From the NCBI GenBank assembly GCA_963837805.1, contig CAWIOU010000014.1:124001-188000 (forward strand): a DNA stretch of 64,000 bases. Direction: 5' to 3'. The stretch comes from Bog-756 sp963837805 (GTDB lineage: Bacteria > Actinomycetota > Acidimicrobiia > Acidimicrobiales > RAAP-2). The position numbers were made by a program, and so were the translations under genes. The notes under the pieces were generated by a model that worked only from the letters and a program-made list of their open reading frames with translations, was not told the DNA's origin and did not search any database. Below, piece by piece: positions 35,712 to 45,317 of the stretch (positions are counted from its first letter, which is position 1; the number at the start of each line of letters is the position of its first letter).

Positions 35712-37785
35712 ATGACGCCCGTGCTCGAGGTCAACGATCTGCGGACCGAGTTCCACCTCCGGGAGGGCTCGGTGGTGGCCGTCGACGGGGTCTCCTTCGA
35801 GGTCGAGGAAGGTGAGTGCCTCGGGATCGTGGGCGAATCGGGCTGCGGGAAGAGCACGACCGGCTTCTCCATCATGCGGCTCCTGCCCAGCAACGGGCAC
35901 ATCAGCGGCGGCAGCATCCGCCTCCTCGGTCGCGATCTGGCCACGCTGGACGAACGGGAGATGGGCAAGGTGCGGGGGAACGAGGTCGCCCTCATCCCCC
36001 AGGACCCCCTGACCTCCCTCAATCCGACCATGACCCTCGGTCGGCAGATCACCGAGGCGGTCATGCTCCACCGGGACGTCTCGAAACAGGAGGCGCGCAA
36101 CCGGGCGCTGGAAGTGCTCACCATGGTCGAGATGCCCCGGCCCGCGGAACGGCTGGGGCAGTACCCGCACGAACTCTCGGGTGGCCTGCGCCAGCGGGTG
36201 ATGATCGCCATGGGCCTGGCCTGCGAGCCCAAGCTGCTCATCGCCGACGAACCGACGACGGCGCTGGACGTGACCATCCAGGCGCAGATCCTCGACCTCA
36301 TCGACGAGTTGCGCGAGCGACTGCGGATGGCGGTCGTCCTCATCACCCACGACATGGGGGTCATCGCCGGTCGCACCGACCGGGTGGCCGTGATGTACGC
36401 CGGGAAGATCGCCGAGGAGGCCACCACCCGCCGCCTGTTCGAGGACATGCGCCACCCGTACTCCGAAGCCCTCCTGGCCTCGGTGCCCAAGGTCGATCAG
36501 GATCCGGACGAGCGTCTGCTCAGCATCGCCGGCCTGCCGCCCGATCTGTCCCGGTCCATCACCAACTGCCGGTTCGCGCCGCGCTGCCAGTACGCCACCG
36601 ATCGGTGCCGAGAGGAGGACCCGCCTCTCGATCCGGTGACATCGGGGCTCGACCCGGGCGAGGTGCACCGCTTCGCCTGTTTCCACCCGGTGGATCACCA
36701 AGCCCCGGCCACCCCGGTCACCATCGTCGCACGCGCACCAGCGGCCGAACGGTCAGCCCACCTGTCCGACGCCCCCGAGATCCTCCTGGTCGAACACGTG
36801 GTCAAGGAGTTCCCGGTGATGGCCGGAGGCCTCATCCGCCACCAGATCGGCACGGTCAAGGCGGTGTCCGACGTCTCGTTCGCCATCCGCCGGGGCGAGA
36901 CCTTCGGGCTGGTCGGCGAGTCGGGCTGCGGCAAGACGACCGTGGGCCGGCTCCTGGTGGCGCTCGAGCGACCGGTCTCGGGAACCATCCGATTCGAGGG
37001 TGACGAGGTGAACCGGCTCACCGGTTCCGCACTCCGACATCGGAGACGGGACCTCCAGCTGATGTTCCAGGATCCGTACGCCTCGCTCGATCCGAGGATG
37101 CGGGTCGGCTCCATCGTCCGCGAACCCCTCAAGGTGCAACGGGTCGGCAGCTCGTCCGAGCAGAAGGACCGGGTCCAGCAACTGCTCAAGGAGGTCGGGC
37201 TCAGCCCCCAGTCCGTCGTCCGCTACCCGCACGAGTTCTCGGGGGGCCAGCGCCAGCGGATCGGCCTGGCCCGGGCCCTGGCCCTCGATCCCAAGCTCAT
37301 CGTGGCCGACGAGCCGGTGTCGGCGCTCGACGTGTCGATCCAGGCCCAGATCCTCAACCTGATGAAGGACCTGCAGCAGCGGCACGGCCTGACCTTCGTG
37401 ATGATCTCCCACGACCTGGCCGTGGTCCGGTACATGTCCGACAACATCGGGGTCATGTACCTGGGGAAGTTGGTCGAAGTGGGCCCGGCCTCCGAGGTCT
37501 ACGAACGACCGGCCCACCCATACACCCGGGGTCTCCTCGACGCCGTTCCCAACCCCGAGGTGGGGCACCACCACGCGGGAGACCGCGGTACGGGGCGAAC
37601 TCCCCTCCTCGGTCGACCCCCCGTCAGGATGTCGGTTCCGCACACGCTGCCCCCGGGCCGAGGCCCGGTGCGCCGAGGAGGAGCCGCCGCTCACCGACTT
37701 CGGGGCCGGGCACTTGGCCGCCTGCCACTTCCCGTTGCAGACTCCGGTCCAGCTGGCCGGGTCCGGGACGGCCTCCGCCCTCTGA
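35712..37785 (+). CDS. Fused di-/oligopeptide ABC transporter ATPase (DppD-DppF type), frameshifted near the C-terminus
   Basis: One polypeptide of about 690 residues with two ATPase domains. The first has Walker A GIVGESGCGKSTTG, signature ELSGGLRQRVMIAM and Walker B LLIADEPTTALDV. The second has GLVGESGCGKTTVGRLL, FSGGQRQRIGLARAL and LIVADEPVSALDV. Each is followed by the oligopeptide-type Cys cluster; the first reads NCRFAPRCQYATDRC. The second cluster lies in the next frame after a surplus G in GGGG 37562-37565 and reads GCRFRTRCPRAEARC. The stop is at 37783-37785. It converges on permease genes transcribed from the other strand, which it probably energises. Confidence 0.92.
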
Positions 37786-37803
37786 TCCTCGGGCCCGGCC
37801 CGG

Positions 37804-38795
37804 TCAGCGGCGCTGCAGCCTGACCTCCAACGCGTCACGGAGGGCGTCGCCCACGAAGTTGAAGGCCACCACCACCAGGATGATGGCGATGCCGGCCGGA
37901 TAGATCTGCCACCACCAGCCGTTGCCGGCGGCGTTGGCCCCGTTGGAGAGCATCGTTCCCCAGTCCGTCTGGGGGAGGGGACGCCGAAGCCGAGGAACCC
38001 CAGCGCGGCCAGCAGAAGGATCGAGTCGGCGACCTGGAAGGTGGCGAACACCACAATGGTCCCGATGGCGTTGGGGATGATGTGCCGCCCGACGATCCGG
38101 CTCTTCCCACCGCCCATCACCCGGACCGCTTCGACGTACTCGCGGACGCGCAGCGTCAGCGTCTCGCCCCGTATGAGCCGGGCCGGGATCAACCAGCTGA
38201 CGAAGGCGATGACGACGATGAGGAGTGCTTCGGAGGCGTGGTAGATGGTGACCAGGGCGATGAGGAGGAACAGCACGGGGATGGACAGGAGGATGTCGAC
38301 CAAGCGCATGGCCAGTGAATCGACCCAACCGCCGAAGAAGCCCGAGGCGGCCCCGTAGATCACCCCGACCACGGTGGCGACGAAGGCCGAGGCGAACCCC
38401 ACGATGAGCGAGGTCTGTCCGCCGTACATGAGCCGGCCCAGGATGTCGAACCCGGTTCCGTCGGTGCCCAGGGGGTGTCCGTTGCCCGGGGGTGCGTTCT
38501 GGTTGTTGAGCAGGGCCGCCTGCTGATTGGTCTGATTGGTGTGGTACAAGTGCGGCCCGAGGAAGCAGAAGGCGACCATGCCGACGATGACCAGCAGTCC
38601 GGCGACGGCCAGCTTGTTCTCGATGAAGACGCGGAAGATCTGCACACCGAGTCCACCGACGTTGGCCGATTCACCGCCCTCGGGCTCGAGCACCACGTCC
38701 GGCCGCAGGGTCTCGCCCATCCCCATGGGGATGCGGGACGTCCCGGTATCGACGCCGGTGACCGGGTCCTCGATGAAGTCGTCATCGTTGGCCAT
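37804..38795 (-). CDS. Di-/oligopeptide ABC transporter permease (DppC type), frameshifted near the C-terminus
   Basis: Inner-membrane permease with a cytoplasmic N-terminus, a first transmembrane helix (VAGLLVIVGMVAFCFLG), PLGTDGTGFDILGRLMYG, the periplasmic-to-membrane block, and the EAA loop EYVEAVRVMGGGKSRIVGRH. The frame breaks at GGGGG 37971-37975, where one missing base would allow GFLGFGVPSPQTDWGTML and the last helix. Corrected length is about 330. Its ATG overlaps the stop of the DppB-type gene. It forms the channel together with that neighbour. Confidence 0.92.
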
Positions 38796-39751
38796 CAGTT
38801 CCCTCCTCCGAACCTGATGCGCGGGTCGGCCACCGCATAGAGGATGTCGGCGATCAGCGAACCCAGCACGGTGGCCACGGTGACCACCAGGGTTGTTCCG
38901 AGCACCAGCGGGATGTCACTGTTCTCGGAGGCGTAGACCACGAGCAGGCCCATGCCCGGGTAGTTGAAGACGGTTTCGGTGATGACTGCGCCGCTCACGA
39001 TGGCGGGGAGGGACAGACCGAGCAGGGTCAGGATGGGAATGAGGGCGTTTCGCAGCGCGTGACCGTAGAGGACCCGTCGGTTGCTCGCACCCTTGGCCCG
39101 CGCCGTCCGGATGTAGTCCTCGGTCAACGCATCCATCATCGACGATCGCATGTACCGGCTGAACGAGGCGATGGTGATGGCGGCCAGCGTGATGATCGGC
39201 ATCACGAAGGCGCGGGGGTCGGTGAACACGGCCCAAGGCGATGCGTTGCTCGGCGGCGATACCGGAAACCAGTGGAGATCGAACGAGAAGAAGATGATCA
39301 GGAGGGTGCCCAGCAGGAACGCGGGCATGGCATAGAGGATGAAGGACAGGCCGGTCAGGGTGTAGTCGGTCACCGTGTTGCGCCGGACGACCTGCAGGAT
39401 ACCGAGCGGTATGGAGATGACCAGGGCTACCAGGGTGGCCGTCCCCACCAGCACGAGGGTCTTTCCCAACCGCTCCTTGATGACGGCGGTGACCCCTTGG
39501 TTGTACTTGTAGGAGTAGCCGAGGTTGCCATGCAGCAGATTGAGGATGTAGTGGTAGAACTGGTCCCACACCGGCTGATTGAAGCCGTTCAACTCGTTGA
39601 AGTGGGCGATTGACACCGGGGTGGCCTTGCTCCCGAGCACGGCTCGGGCTTCCCCGCCGGGGATGAGTTGGCCCAGCACGAAGACGATCAGGGTGACCCC
39701 GAGGATCACCACGATCGCCTGGAGGAACCGCCGAAGCAGATAGCCCGTCAT
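38795..39751 (-). CDS. Di-/oligopeptide ABC transporter permease (DppB type)
   Basis: 318 residues, starting GYLLRRFLQAIVVILGVTLI as is usual for DppB/OppB. It has about six transmembrane helices and the EAA loop EDYIRTARAKGASNRRVLYG near residue 215, then LIPILTLLGLSLPAIVSGAV and the final GSLIADILYAVADPRI. It lies downstream of the binding-protein gene with a 143-base gap containing a hairpin. Confidence 0.95.
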   Translation of the reverse strand: MTGYLLRRFLQAIVVILGVTLIVFVLGQLIPGGEARAVLGSKATPVSIAHFNELNGFNQPVWDQFYHYILNLLHGNLGYSYKYNQGVTAVIKERLGKTLVLVGTATLVALVISIPLGILQVVRRNTVTDYTLTGLSFILYAMPAFLLGTLLIIFFSFDLHWFPVSPPSNASPWAVFTDPRAFVMPIITLAAITIASFSRYMRSSMMDALTEDYIRTARAKGASNRRVLYGHALRNALIPILTLLGLSLPAIVSGAVITETVFNYPGMGLLVVYASENSDIPLVLGTTLVVTVATVLGSLIADILYAVADPRIRFGGGN

Positions 39752-39811
39752 GCCGCCGTCACCGTGGCGGCAGAATAGCCGGTCGGATACTGCCCCGCCC
39801 GGACCTCGGGA

Positions 39812-39828
39812 GGGCCGCGCGCCGGCCC
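39812..39828 (-). terminator. Hairpin between binding-protein and permease genes
   Basis: GGGCCG and CGGCCC pair perfectly around a five-base loop. In transporter operons such a hairpin often causes partial termination or protects the upstream mRNA, so that the binding protein is made in excess. Structure seen; role inferred. Confidence 0.4.
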
Positions 39829-39894
39829 GTCGCCCGCGACCCGGGCACCCCCTCGGTCATGGTGCCGCGCTTGCCGGTCAGCCGGGTGGCGCCG

Positions 39895-41799
39895 CTACGA
39901 GTTCCAGCGCCAGTTCTCGGGATTGATGGCCCACAGCGGGCTCTGGGGCGTCACCCCGCTCAGTCCCTTCTGGATTTCGGTCATCGACGTCACATAGTTC
40001 GGCTGGTAGACCACCGGCAGCTGCGTGGCCAGATAGTTCTCGTACTTGACCAGATTGATGTCGGAGGTGTTGGTGGCCATGATGTTGGCGTCGTTGGTGG
40101 CGTCGGAGTAGTTCCCCGAGTTCGAGCCGGCGCCGCTCTGGAAGATCGCCTCACCGGTCGGGTAGTAGTCCGGAGCGAACACCCAGCCCGCACCCCAGTT
40201 CTGGAGTTGCCAGGCACACCCGCTCGGGCACGGGACGGCGGTCCCGATCACCGAGTTGAACGACGCCGAGGTCAGCGTGACGTTGATGCCCGCCTGGGCC
40301 CAGCTCGACTTCTCGGCGTTCATGGTGTTGGAGGTGATGGTGATCCCGCTGGCGTACTGCAGGACGAAGGCCAGCTGGGCGCCGGCCGGAATGCCGGCAC
40401 CGCACTCGTCGGCCGCGGTCCCCGGCTTGGTGCAGGTCGACGTTCCGCCGGGGACGACCTTCCATCCGTGCGACTCGAGCAGGGACTTCGCCTTGCCCGG
40501 GTTGTAGGGATACGGGTTCGACTTCTCGAAGCTGGAGGCAAAGTTGTTGGCCGGATACACGGGCACCGGTCCATAGGTGGTGATGCCGTAGTTGTGGTAG
40601 AGCTTCTTGATGTACAGGGGTTGGTCCACGAGGTCCTGGAAGGCCTGGCGGAAGTACAGCTGGGAGAAGATCTTCCCGGCGTTGCCGTTGTCACCGGTGG
40701 AGTCGAAGTTGTACGGGAAGTAGTTGATCGACCAGGTGTAGAGCGGGTCGAGGTCGAAGTTGCTCAACCGTGGGTTGTTGGGACCGGCGGTCAACGGGTC
40801 GGACGTGGTGGCGGTGATGTCCTGGGACGGGAGGTACCCCACGTTGACCTGGCCCCCGACCAGTGCGTTGAACTCGGCCGAATCCGACGTGTACGGGAGC
40901 TCGATGAACTTCTTGATGGTGGGCTTGACGGGGCCCGAATAGCTCGGATTGGGGACCATGGTGATATTGCCGGTGCCGTCGAAGTGGGTGAGCCGGAAGG
41001 GCCCGTCCACCACCTGCCAGATCGGGTTGGTGGCGTAGGTCGAAAAAGAGTTGTTGGTGGCGTTGGGATTGGCCGGGTTGTAGCCGGCCTGCTTCGACAG
41101 GAAGGTGTAGACGGCCGTACACGCGGTGTCGGCCGTACCGTAGGGCGCCGCCGAGCAACCCCCCGAACCGGCCTTGGCCCCCGGCGAGGTGATGTCCCAG
41201 GCCACCGGCATCGGGGTGATCTGTGACAGCTCGTTGTAGGTGAACCAGTAGGAGTTGACCTTCCCGGTGACTGTGAAGGTCAACTTGGTCGGGCTGTTGG
41301 CCACCACGCTCGACAGATCGTCGGGGATGGCACCGGCCGAGTACCCGGCCCAGTTGGCCTTCTCGGCGTGGAGCATGTTCATCCAGAACATGACGTCCTG
41401 GGCGGTGACCGTCTCACCGTTGGACCACTTGTAGGGTTTGAGGGTCAGGGTGACCGTGCTTCCGCCGTTGGTGTACACCGGGTTCTGGGCCAAGGACAGG
41501 GACGGGTTGAGGTTGGGCGTGTTGCCGTTGCCGAACCAGTACAGCGGACGGTACATAATTTGCTGGAACTGGTTGATGTTGTTCACACTGAAGAAGGCCA
41601 GGCTCATGAACGGGAAGATGTAGTTGGGGGGTGTCTGGGCCGCCTCGGCGTAGGTCGCCGTCGTCTGGCCCCCCGAGCCGCTGTTGGAGGTGGACGGGGA
41701 CGAACTGCAGGCGGTGGCCACCAGGGCCAGGGTCAGGAGGCCGGCCACCACTCCCCCGCGCATCATGTGTCGGCGTTGCCCGGTGCCCAGCTTGTCCAT
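39895..41799 (-). CDS. Peptide/solute-binding lipoprotein of an ABC transporter (SBP_bac_5)
   Basis: 634 residues. A lipoprotein signal peptide ends LALVATACSS, so the Cys at about residue 31 is lipidated. The mature protein has the family 5 layout: NYIFPFMSLAFFSVNN, LYWFGNGNTPNLNPSLSLAQ, LKPYKWSNGETVTAQDVMFW, FRLTHFDGTGNITMVPNPSY and YFRQAFQDLVDQPLYIKKLY. It captures peptides or related solutes outside the membrane and passes them to the DppB/C-type permeases. ATG 41799 follows AAGGTGAC with good spacing. Confidence 0.94.
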   Translation of the reverse strand: MDKLGTGQRRHMMRGGVVAGLLTLALVATACSSSPSTSNSGSGGQTTATYAEAAQTPPNYIFPFMSLAFFSVNNINQFQQIMYRPLYWFGNGNTPNLNPSLSLAQNPVYTNGGSTVTLTLKPYKWSNGETVTAQDVMFWMNMLHAEKANWAGYSAGAIPDDLSSVVANSPTKLTFTVTGKVNSYWFTYNELSQITPMPVAWDITSPGAKAGSGGCSAAPYGTADTACTAVYTFLSKQAGYNPANPNATNNSFSTYATNPIWQVVDGPFRLTHFDGTGNITMVPNPSYSGPVKPTIKKFIELPYTSDSAEFNALVGGQVNVGYLPSQDITATTSDPLTAGPNNPRLSNFDLDPLYTWSINYFPYNFDSTGDNGNAGKIFSQLYFRQAFQDLVDQPLYIKKLYHNYGITTYGPVPVYPANNFASSFEKSNPYPYNPGKAKSLLESHGWKVVPGGTSTCTKPGTAADECGAGIPAGAQLAFVLQYASGITITSNTMNAEKSSWAQAGINVTLTSASFNSVIGTAVPCPSGCAWQLQNWGAGWVFAPDYYPTGEAIFQSGAGSNSGNYSDATNDANIMATNTSDINLVKYENYLATQLPVVYQPNYVTSMTEIQKGLSGVTPQSPLWAINPENWRWNS

Positions 41800-42122
41800 A
41801 TTGTCACCTTGTCTGTCGGGAGCGATTTCCACCGCTCGGACCAGCACCTACCCAGTTCGCGGTACCGTAACCCAATTGTCACGCGGACTCAACAGTTTCC
41901 GTCCGGCGAGCGACTCCTGCTCGCAATTTCATTGCCGCGAGGGGACGAGACCGACGAAAAGTGTCGTCGGAGGCGACGACGGCCCCGGCCAGACCGGGCG
42001 ACGACAGGGTGGTGCCGGAATATCCCAGTAAACCGATCGGTTATCTCTAGTAGTAAAGGGACCGTCCGGCCGACGGAGTCCTCGGGCCGGGCCCGGTCCC
42101 CCGACCAGAAAGAGGTAGCCCG
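41800..42122. other. Divergent intergenic region, binding protein / carbonic anhydrase
   Basis: 323 bases without a convincing gene. It must hold the promoters of both flanking genes. The only distinct element seen is the 12-bp palindrome described separately. Confidence 0.6.
42031..42042. promoter_or_regulatory. Perfect 12-bp palindrome, possible TetR-type operator
   Basis: AACCGATCGGTT is a perfect inverted repeat in an AT-richer patch 80 bases before the carbonic anhydrase ATG. Size and composition fit a TetR-family operator. Which regulator binds is unknown. Confidence 0.45.
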
Positions 42123-42701
42123 ATGTCCGTCCGTGACGAGATTCTCACCGCCAACCAACGCTACGCCGCCGCCTTCGGCGCCAAGGGCGAGTTGGCACTT
42201 CCACCGGCCAGGCAGTTCGCCATCCTCACCTGCATGGACGCCCGGCTCGACCCGGCCCAGTACGCCGGGCTCCACGAAGGCGACGCCCACGTCATCCGCA
42301 ACGCCGGAGGTCGGGCCAGCGATGACGCCATCCGCTCGCTGGTGATCTCCTACAAGCTCCTCGGTACCAAGGAATGGTTCGTGATCCACCACTCGGATTG
42401 CGGCATGGAATTCTTCACCGACGAGGTGATGCGGGGATTGCTGGCCAACAGCCTCGAGACCGCACGACTGGGCCCGGACGGCTTCTCCGACGTCGGCTCC
42501 GGTCCGGGATCGTCAGAGGCCGCCTACATCGACTGGCTGACCATCGACGACAGCCACAGGAGCGTGGTCGACGACGTGTCGCGGATCCGGTCCCATCCGC
42601 TGGTGCCGGGGACCATCCCGATCTACGGCTACCTCTACGACGTGACCACCGGCCGGCTGAACGAAGTGGGTGAGGCGTCCAAGGCGGGCTTGCCCGTGTG
42701 A
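42123..42701 (+). CDS. Beta-class carbonic anhydrase
   Basis: Interconverts carbon dioxide and bicarbonate. 192 residues, a short beta-type enzyme. The zinc ligands and catalytic dyad are seen as Cys-Met-Asp-Ala-Arg in AILTCMDARLD (residues about 37-41) and His-Ser-Asp-Cys in EWFVIHHSDCGMEFF. RNAGGRASDDAIRSLVISY is the usual dimer and active-site block. Preceded by AAAGAGG. It appears to be monocistronic, followed by lpdA 71 bases later. Confidence 0.93.
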   Translation: MSVRDEILTANQRYAAAFGAKGELALPPARQFAILTCMDARLDPAQYAGLHEGDAHVIRNAGGRASDDAIRSLVISYKLLGTKEWFVIHHSDCGMEFFTDEVMRGLLANSLETARLGPDGFSDVGSGPGSSEAAYIDWLTIDDSHRSVVDDVSRIRSHPLVPGTIPIYGYLYDVTTGRLNEVGEASKAGLPV

Positions 42702-42772
42702 CCCCGAGCTGCGGCCGCGCCCCGCGGGCCGGGGGGCTCGTCGGAGGTCGCCACCTGTCTTAACGTAAGGGC

Positions 42773-44129
42773 ATGCGCTTCGTCATCATCGGGGGCGGTC
42801 CGGCGGGAAACCAGGCCGCCACCCATGCGGCGAGCAGGGGTGTGGACGTGACCCTCGTCGAACGGGACGTGGTCGGGGGGGCGGCCAACCTGTGGGACTG
42901 CATCCCGTCCAAGGCCATGATCGCCACCGGCGGGGCCATGTCCAACTTGCGGCGGATGGCCGGTATGGGGGTGGTGGGCAGCGAGGGCTCGATCGACCTC
43001 GAAGTGGTCCGGCAGCGCATCGGGGCCATCGTCGACCGGCTCGAGGACACCAACGAGAAGATCCTCCACAGCCAGGACGTCAACCTGGTCCGCGGATCGG
43101 CCCGCCTGGTCGACGCCCACACCGTGGTCGCCGACACCGTCGACGGAGCGTGCTCCTTCGAGGCCGACTCCATCCTGATCAGCACGGGGAGCCGGCCCCG
43201 CGTGCCGGACTGGGCCGTGCTGGACGCCGACCGGATGCTGTCCACCCGCGACGCCTATCCGCCCAAGGTGCTCCCCGGACACCTGGTCGTGATCGGTTCG
43301 GGCGTCACCGGGGTCGAGTTCGTGCACCTCTTCTCGTCGTTGGGCTCCGAAGTCACCCTGATCGTGAGCCGCCAGCAGGTCCTTCCCCACAAGGACCCCG
43401 AGGTGGCGGCCGTGCTCGAGGCGGACTTCACTGGGCGGGGCGTGCACCTCCTGAAGGGGGCCCGGGCGGTGGGCGCGGTGCGGTCCGACACCGGGGTCAC
43501 GGTCCACTGCGACGACGGCCGGGTGGTCGACGCCACCCACGCCCTACTGGCCGTGGGATCGATCCCCAACTCGGAAGGCCTGGGCCTCGAGCACGCCGGC
43601 GTCGAGGTGGACCCCGGCGGCTACCTGCCCATCAACCGCCACTGTCAGACCAACGTGGGCCACATCTTCGCCGCCGGTGATGTCTCGGGGAAGCTCCCGC
43701 TCTCGTCGGTGGCCGCCATGCAGGGGCGGCAGGTGGCCGACTACGTGGTGGGCGGCCATTCGGTGACCCACCGCCATCCCAACTACGAGAGCCGCGCCGT
43801 CCGCCATCTTCACCGAGCCGGAGATCGCGGATGTCGGCCTGGCCGAAGCCGACGCCTTCGCCGAGGGACGGAAGATCCGGGTGACCAAGGTTCCGTTCGC
43901 GGCCAGCGCCCGGGCGCTGATCGACAACGACTCCCGCGGGTTCGTCAAGATCATCACCGATCCGGCCACCGGCATCGTCCTCGGCGGGTCCATCGTGGGG
44001 CAGAACGCGTCGGAGCTCATCTCGGTGCTGGCGGTGGCCGTGACGGGAAGGCTCCGGGTGGCCGACATCGTCGAAGCCATGCTGGTGCACCCGACCTTGG
44101 CGGAGGCGTTGGCGGAAGCAGCCGAGTGA
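42773..44129 (+). CDS. lpdA: LpdA-like NAD(P)H-quinone/disulfide-type flavoprotein, frameshifted
   Basis: FAD- and NAD(P)-binding protein of the dihydrolipoamide dehydrogenase family, closest in form to M. tuberculosis LpdA. The FAD loop FVIIGGGPAGNQAATHAA is present. The redox region reads GGAANLWDCIPSKAM and has only the second Cys of the usual pair, as LpdA does, so a normal disulfide cycle is unlikely. The second nucleotide loop is VVIGSGVTGVEF, then NVGHIFAAGDVSGKLPLSS. After HPNYE a surplus base (about 43794) shifts the frame; it continues with AIFTEPEIADVGL and the dimer interface to the stop at 44129. Joined length about 452. Confidence 0.88.
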
Positions 44130-45298
44130 TGGCCACGCCGGAACCACGGAGGACGGCATCCACCATGACCGGTGATCGGAGGTATCGCTCCGGCCGACTC
44201 CTCACTGCCGTCGCTATGGCCGCCGCCCTCACCGCGGCGATGGCAGCCACCGCTCCGGCCGTCCCGGCGGCGGCAGCCGGTGGTCACATCGAGCACCAGT
44301 TGGCGCCGAAGACCGGTGCCTACGTGTTCACCCTCCGATTCGACGGACTGACCCGGGAGTACCGGCTGCACGTCCCGCCTGCGGCCGTCTCCGGCCGTCC
44401 CCTCCCGCTGGTCCTCAACCTGGCCGGCGCCACCCAGAACGGTTGGCTGGAGGAGATCACCTCCGACATGGACCCCAACGCCGACCGGAACGGCTACCTG
44501 GTGGCCTACCCCGACGGCACCCGCATCGCCAAGGTGCTGACCCCCGACCCGATCGCCAAGCAGGCCCAGTACGGCTGGAACGCCGGGAGGTGCTGCGGCC
44601 TCCCGGTGACCAGGCACATCGACGACGTGGGCTTCCTGCTCGAGGTCATCTCCGACGTCGCGGCGCGCACTCCGGTCGACCTGCGACGGGTCTACGTCAC
44701 CGGGATCTCCAACGGCGGGATGATGGCCTATGCCATGGCCTCCGAGGCATCGGGCCGGATCGCGGCCGTCTCGTCGGTCTCCGGCCAGGTCGAACTGCCC
44801 ACCATCCATCCGACCCGGCCGGTGCCCACCCTCGAGTTCCACAGCGTCGACGACCCCATCGCCAAATGGGTCGGGGTCCCCAACCGCAATCCCCGGCTCC
44901 GGCTCTCGGTCATGGAGGGGATCGGCCAATGGGTCAGAGCCGACGGGTGCGACCCCACCCCGCATGACGGTCCCGAGATCGTCGGCGCCGCCGGTTCCAT
45001 CTCGGCCGGCGAGACCGCGTCCCCGGTGACCTACACCGGGTGCCGCTCGGGGTCCGAGGTCGCACTGTGGAGGTTCACCGGGTCGGGTCACGTGTGGCCG
45101 GGGAGCACGCTCAACACCGGGCCGAAGAGCAACTGGATCCTGGCCGGCGTCGGGCGAGGCATCGTGCTGGTCGACGCCGACGAGGTCATGTGGCAGTTCT
45201 TCCGGCGGTATTCGCTCCCGCCCCGGGCCCCAATCCCGTTCATCGACACCGCGTTCGGGTTTCCCGGCATCACCGGATCCCTCATGTTCCGGGTGTGA
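44129..45298 (+). CDS. Secreted LpqC-like esterase / PHB-depolymerase-family hydrolase
   Basis: 389 residues with a signal peptide (LLTAVAMAAALTAAMAATAPAVPAA region, about residues 24-50). The mature alpha/beta hydrolase shows REYRLHVPPAAV, LVLNLAGATQNG, the nucleophile motif GISNGGMMAYAM, EFHSVDDPIAKW with a candidate acid Asp, and the final GSGHVWPG with the catalytic His. This is the poly(3-hydroxybutyrate) depolymerase/feruloyl esterase family that contains mycobacterial LpqC. Four cysteines may form disulfides. The ATG overlaps the lpdA stop (TGATG). Confidence 0.87.
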   Translation: MATPEPRRTASTMTGDRRYRSGRLLTAVAMAAALTAAMAATAPAVPAAAAGGHIEHQLAPKTGAYVFTLRFDGLTREYRLHVPPAAVSGRPLPLVLNLAGATQNGWLEEITSDMDPNADRNGYLVAYPDGTRIAKVLTPDPIAKQAQYGWNAGRCCGLPVTRHIDDVGFLLEVISDVAARTPVDLRRVYVTGISNGGMMAYAMASEASGRIAAVSSVSGQVELPTIHPTRPVPTLEFHSVDDPIAKWVGVPNRNPRLRLSVMEGIGQWVRADGCDPTPHDGPEIVGAAGSISAGETASPVTYTGCRSGSEVALWRFTGSGHVWPGSTLNTGPKSNWILAGVGRGIVLVDADEVMWQFFRRYSLPPRAPIPFIDTAFGFPGITGSLMFRV

Positions 45299-45317
45299 GC
45301 CGACCGGCCGCCACCCA

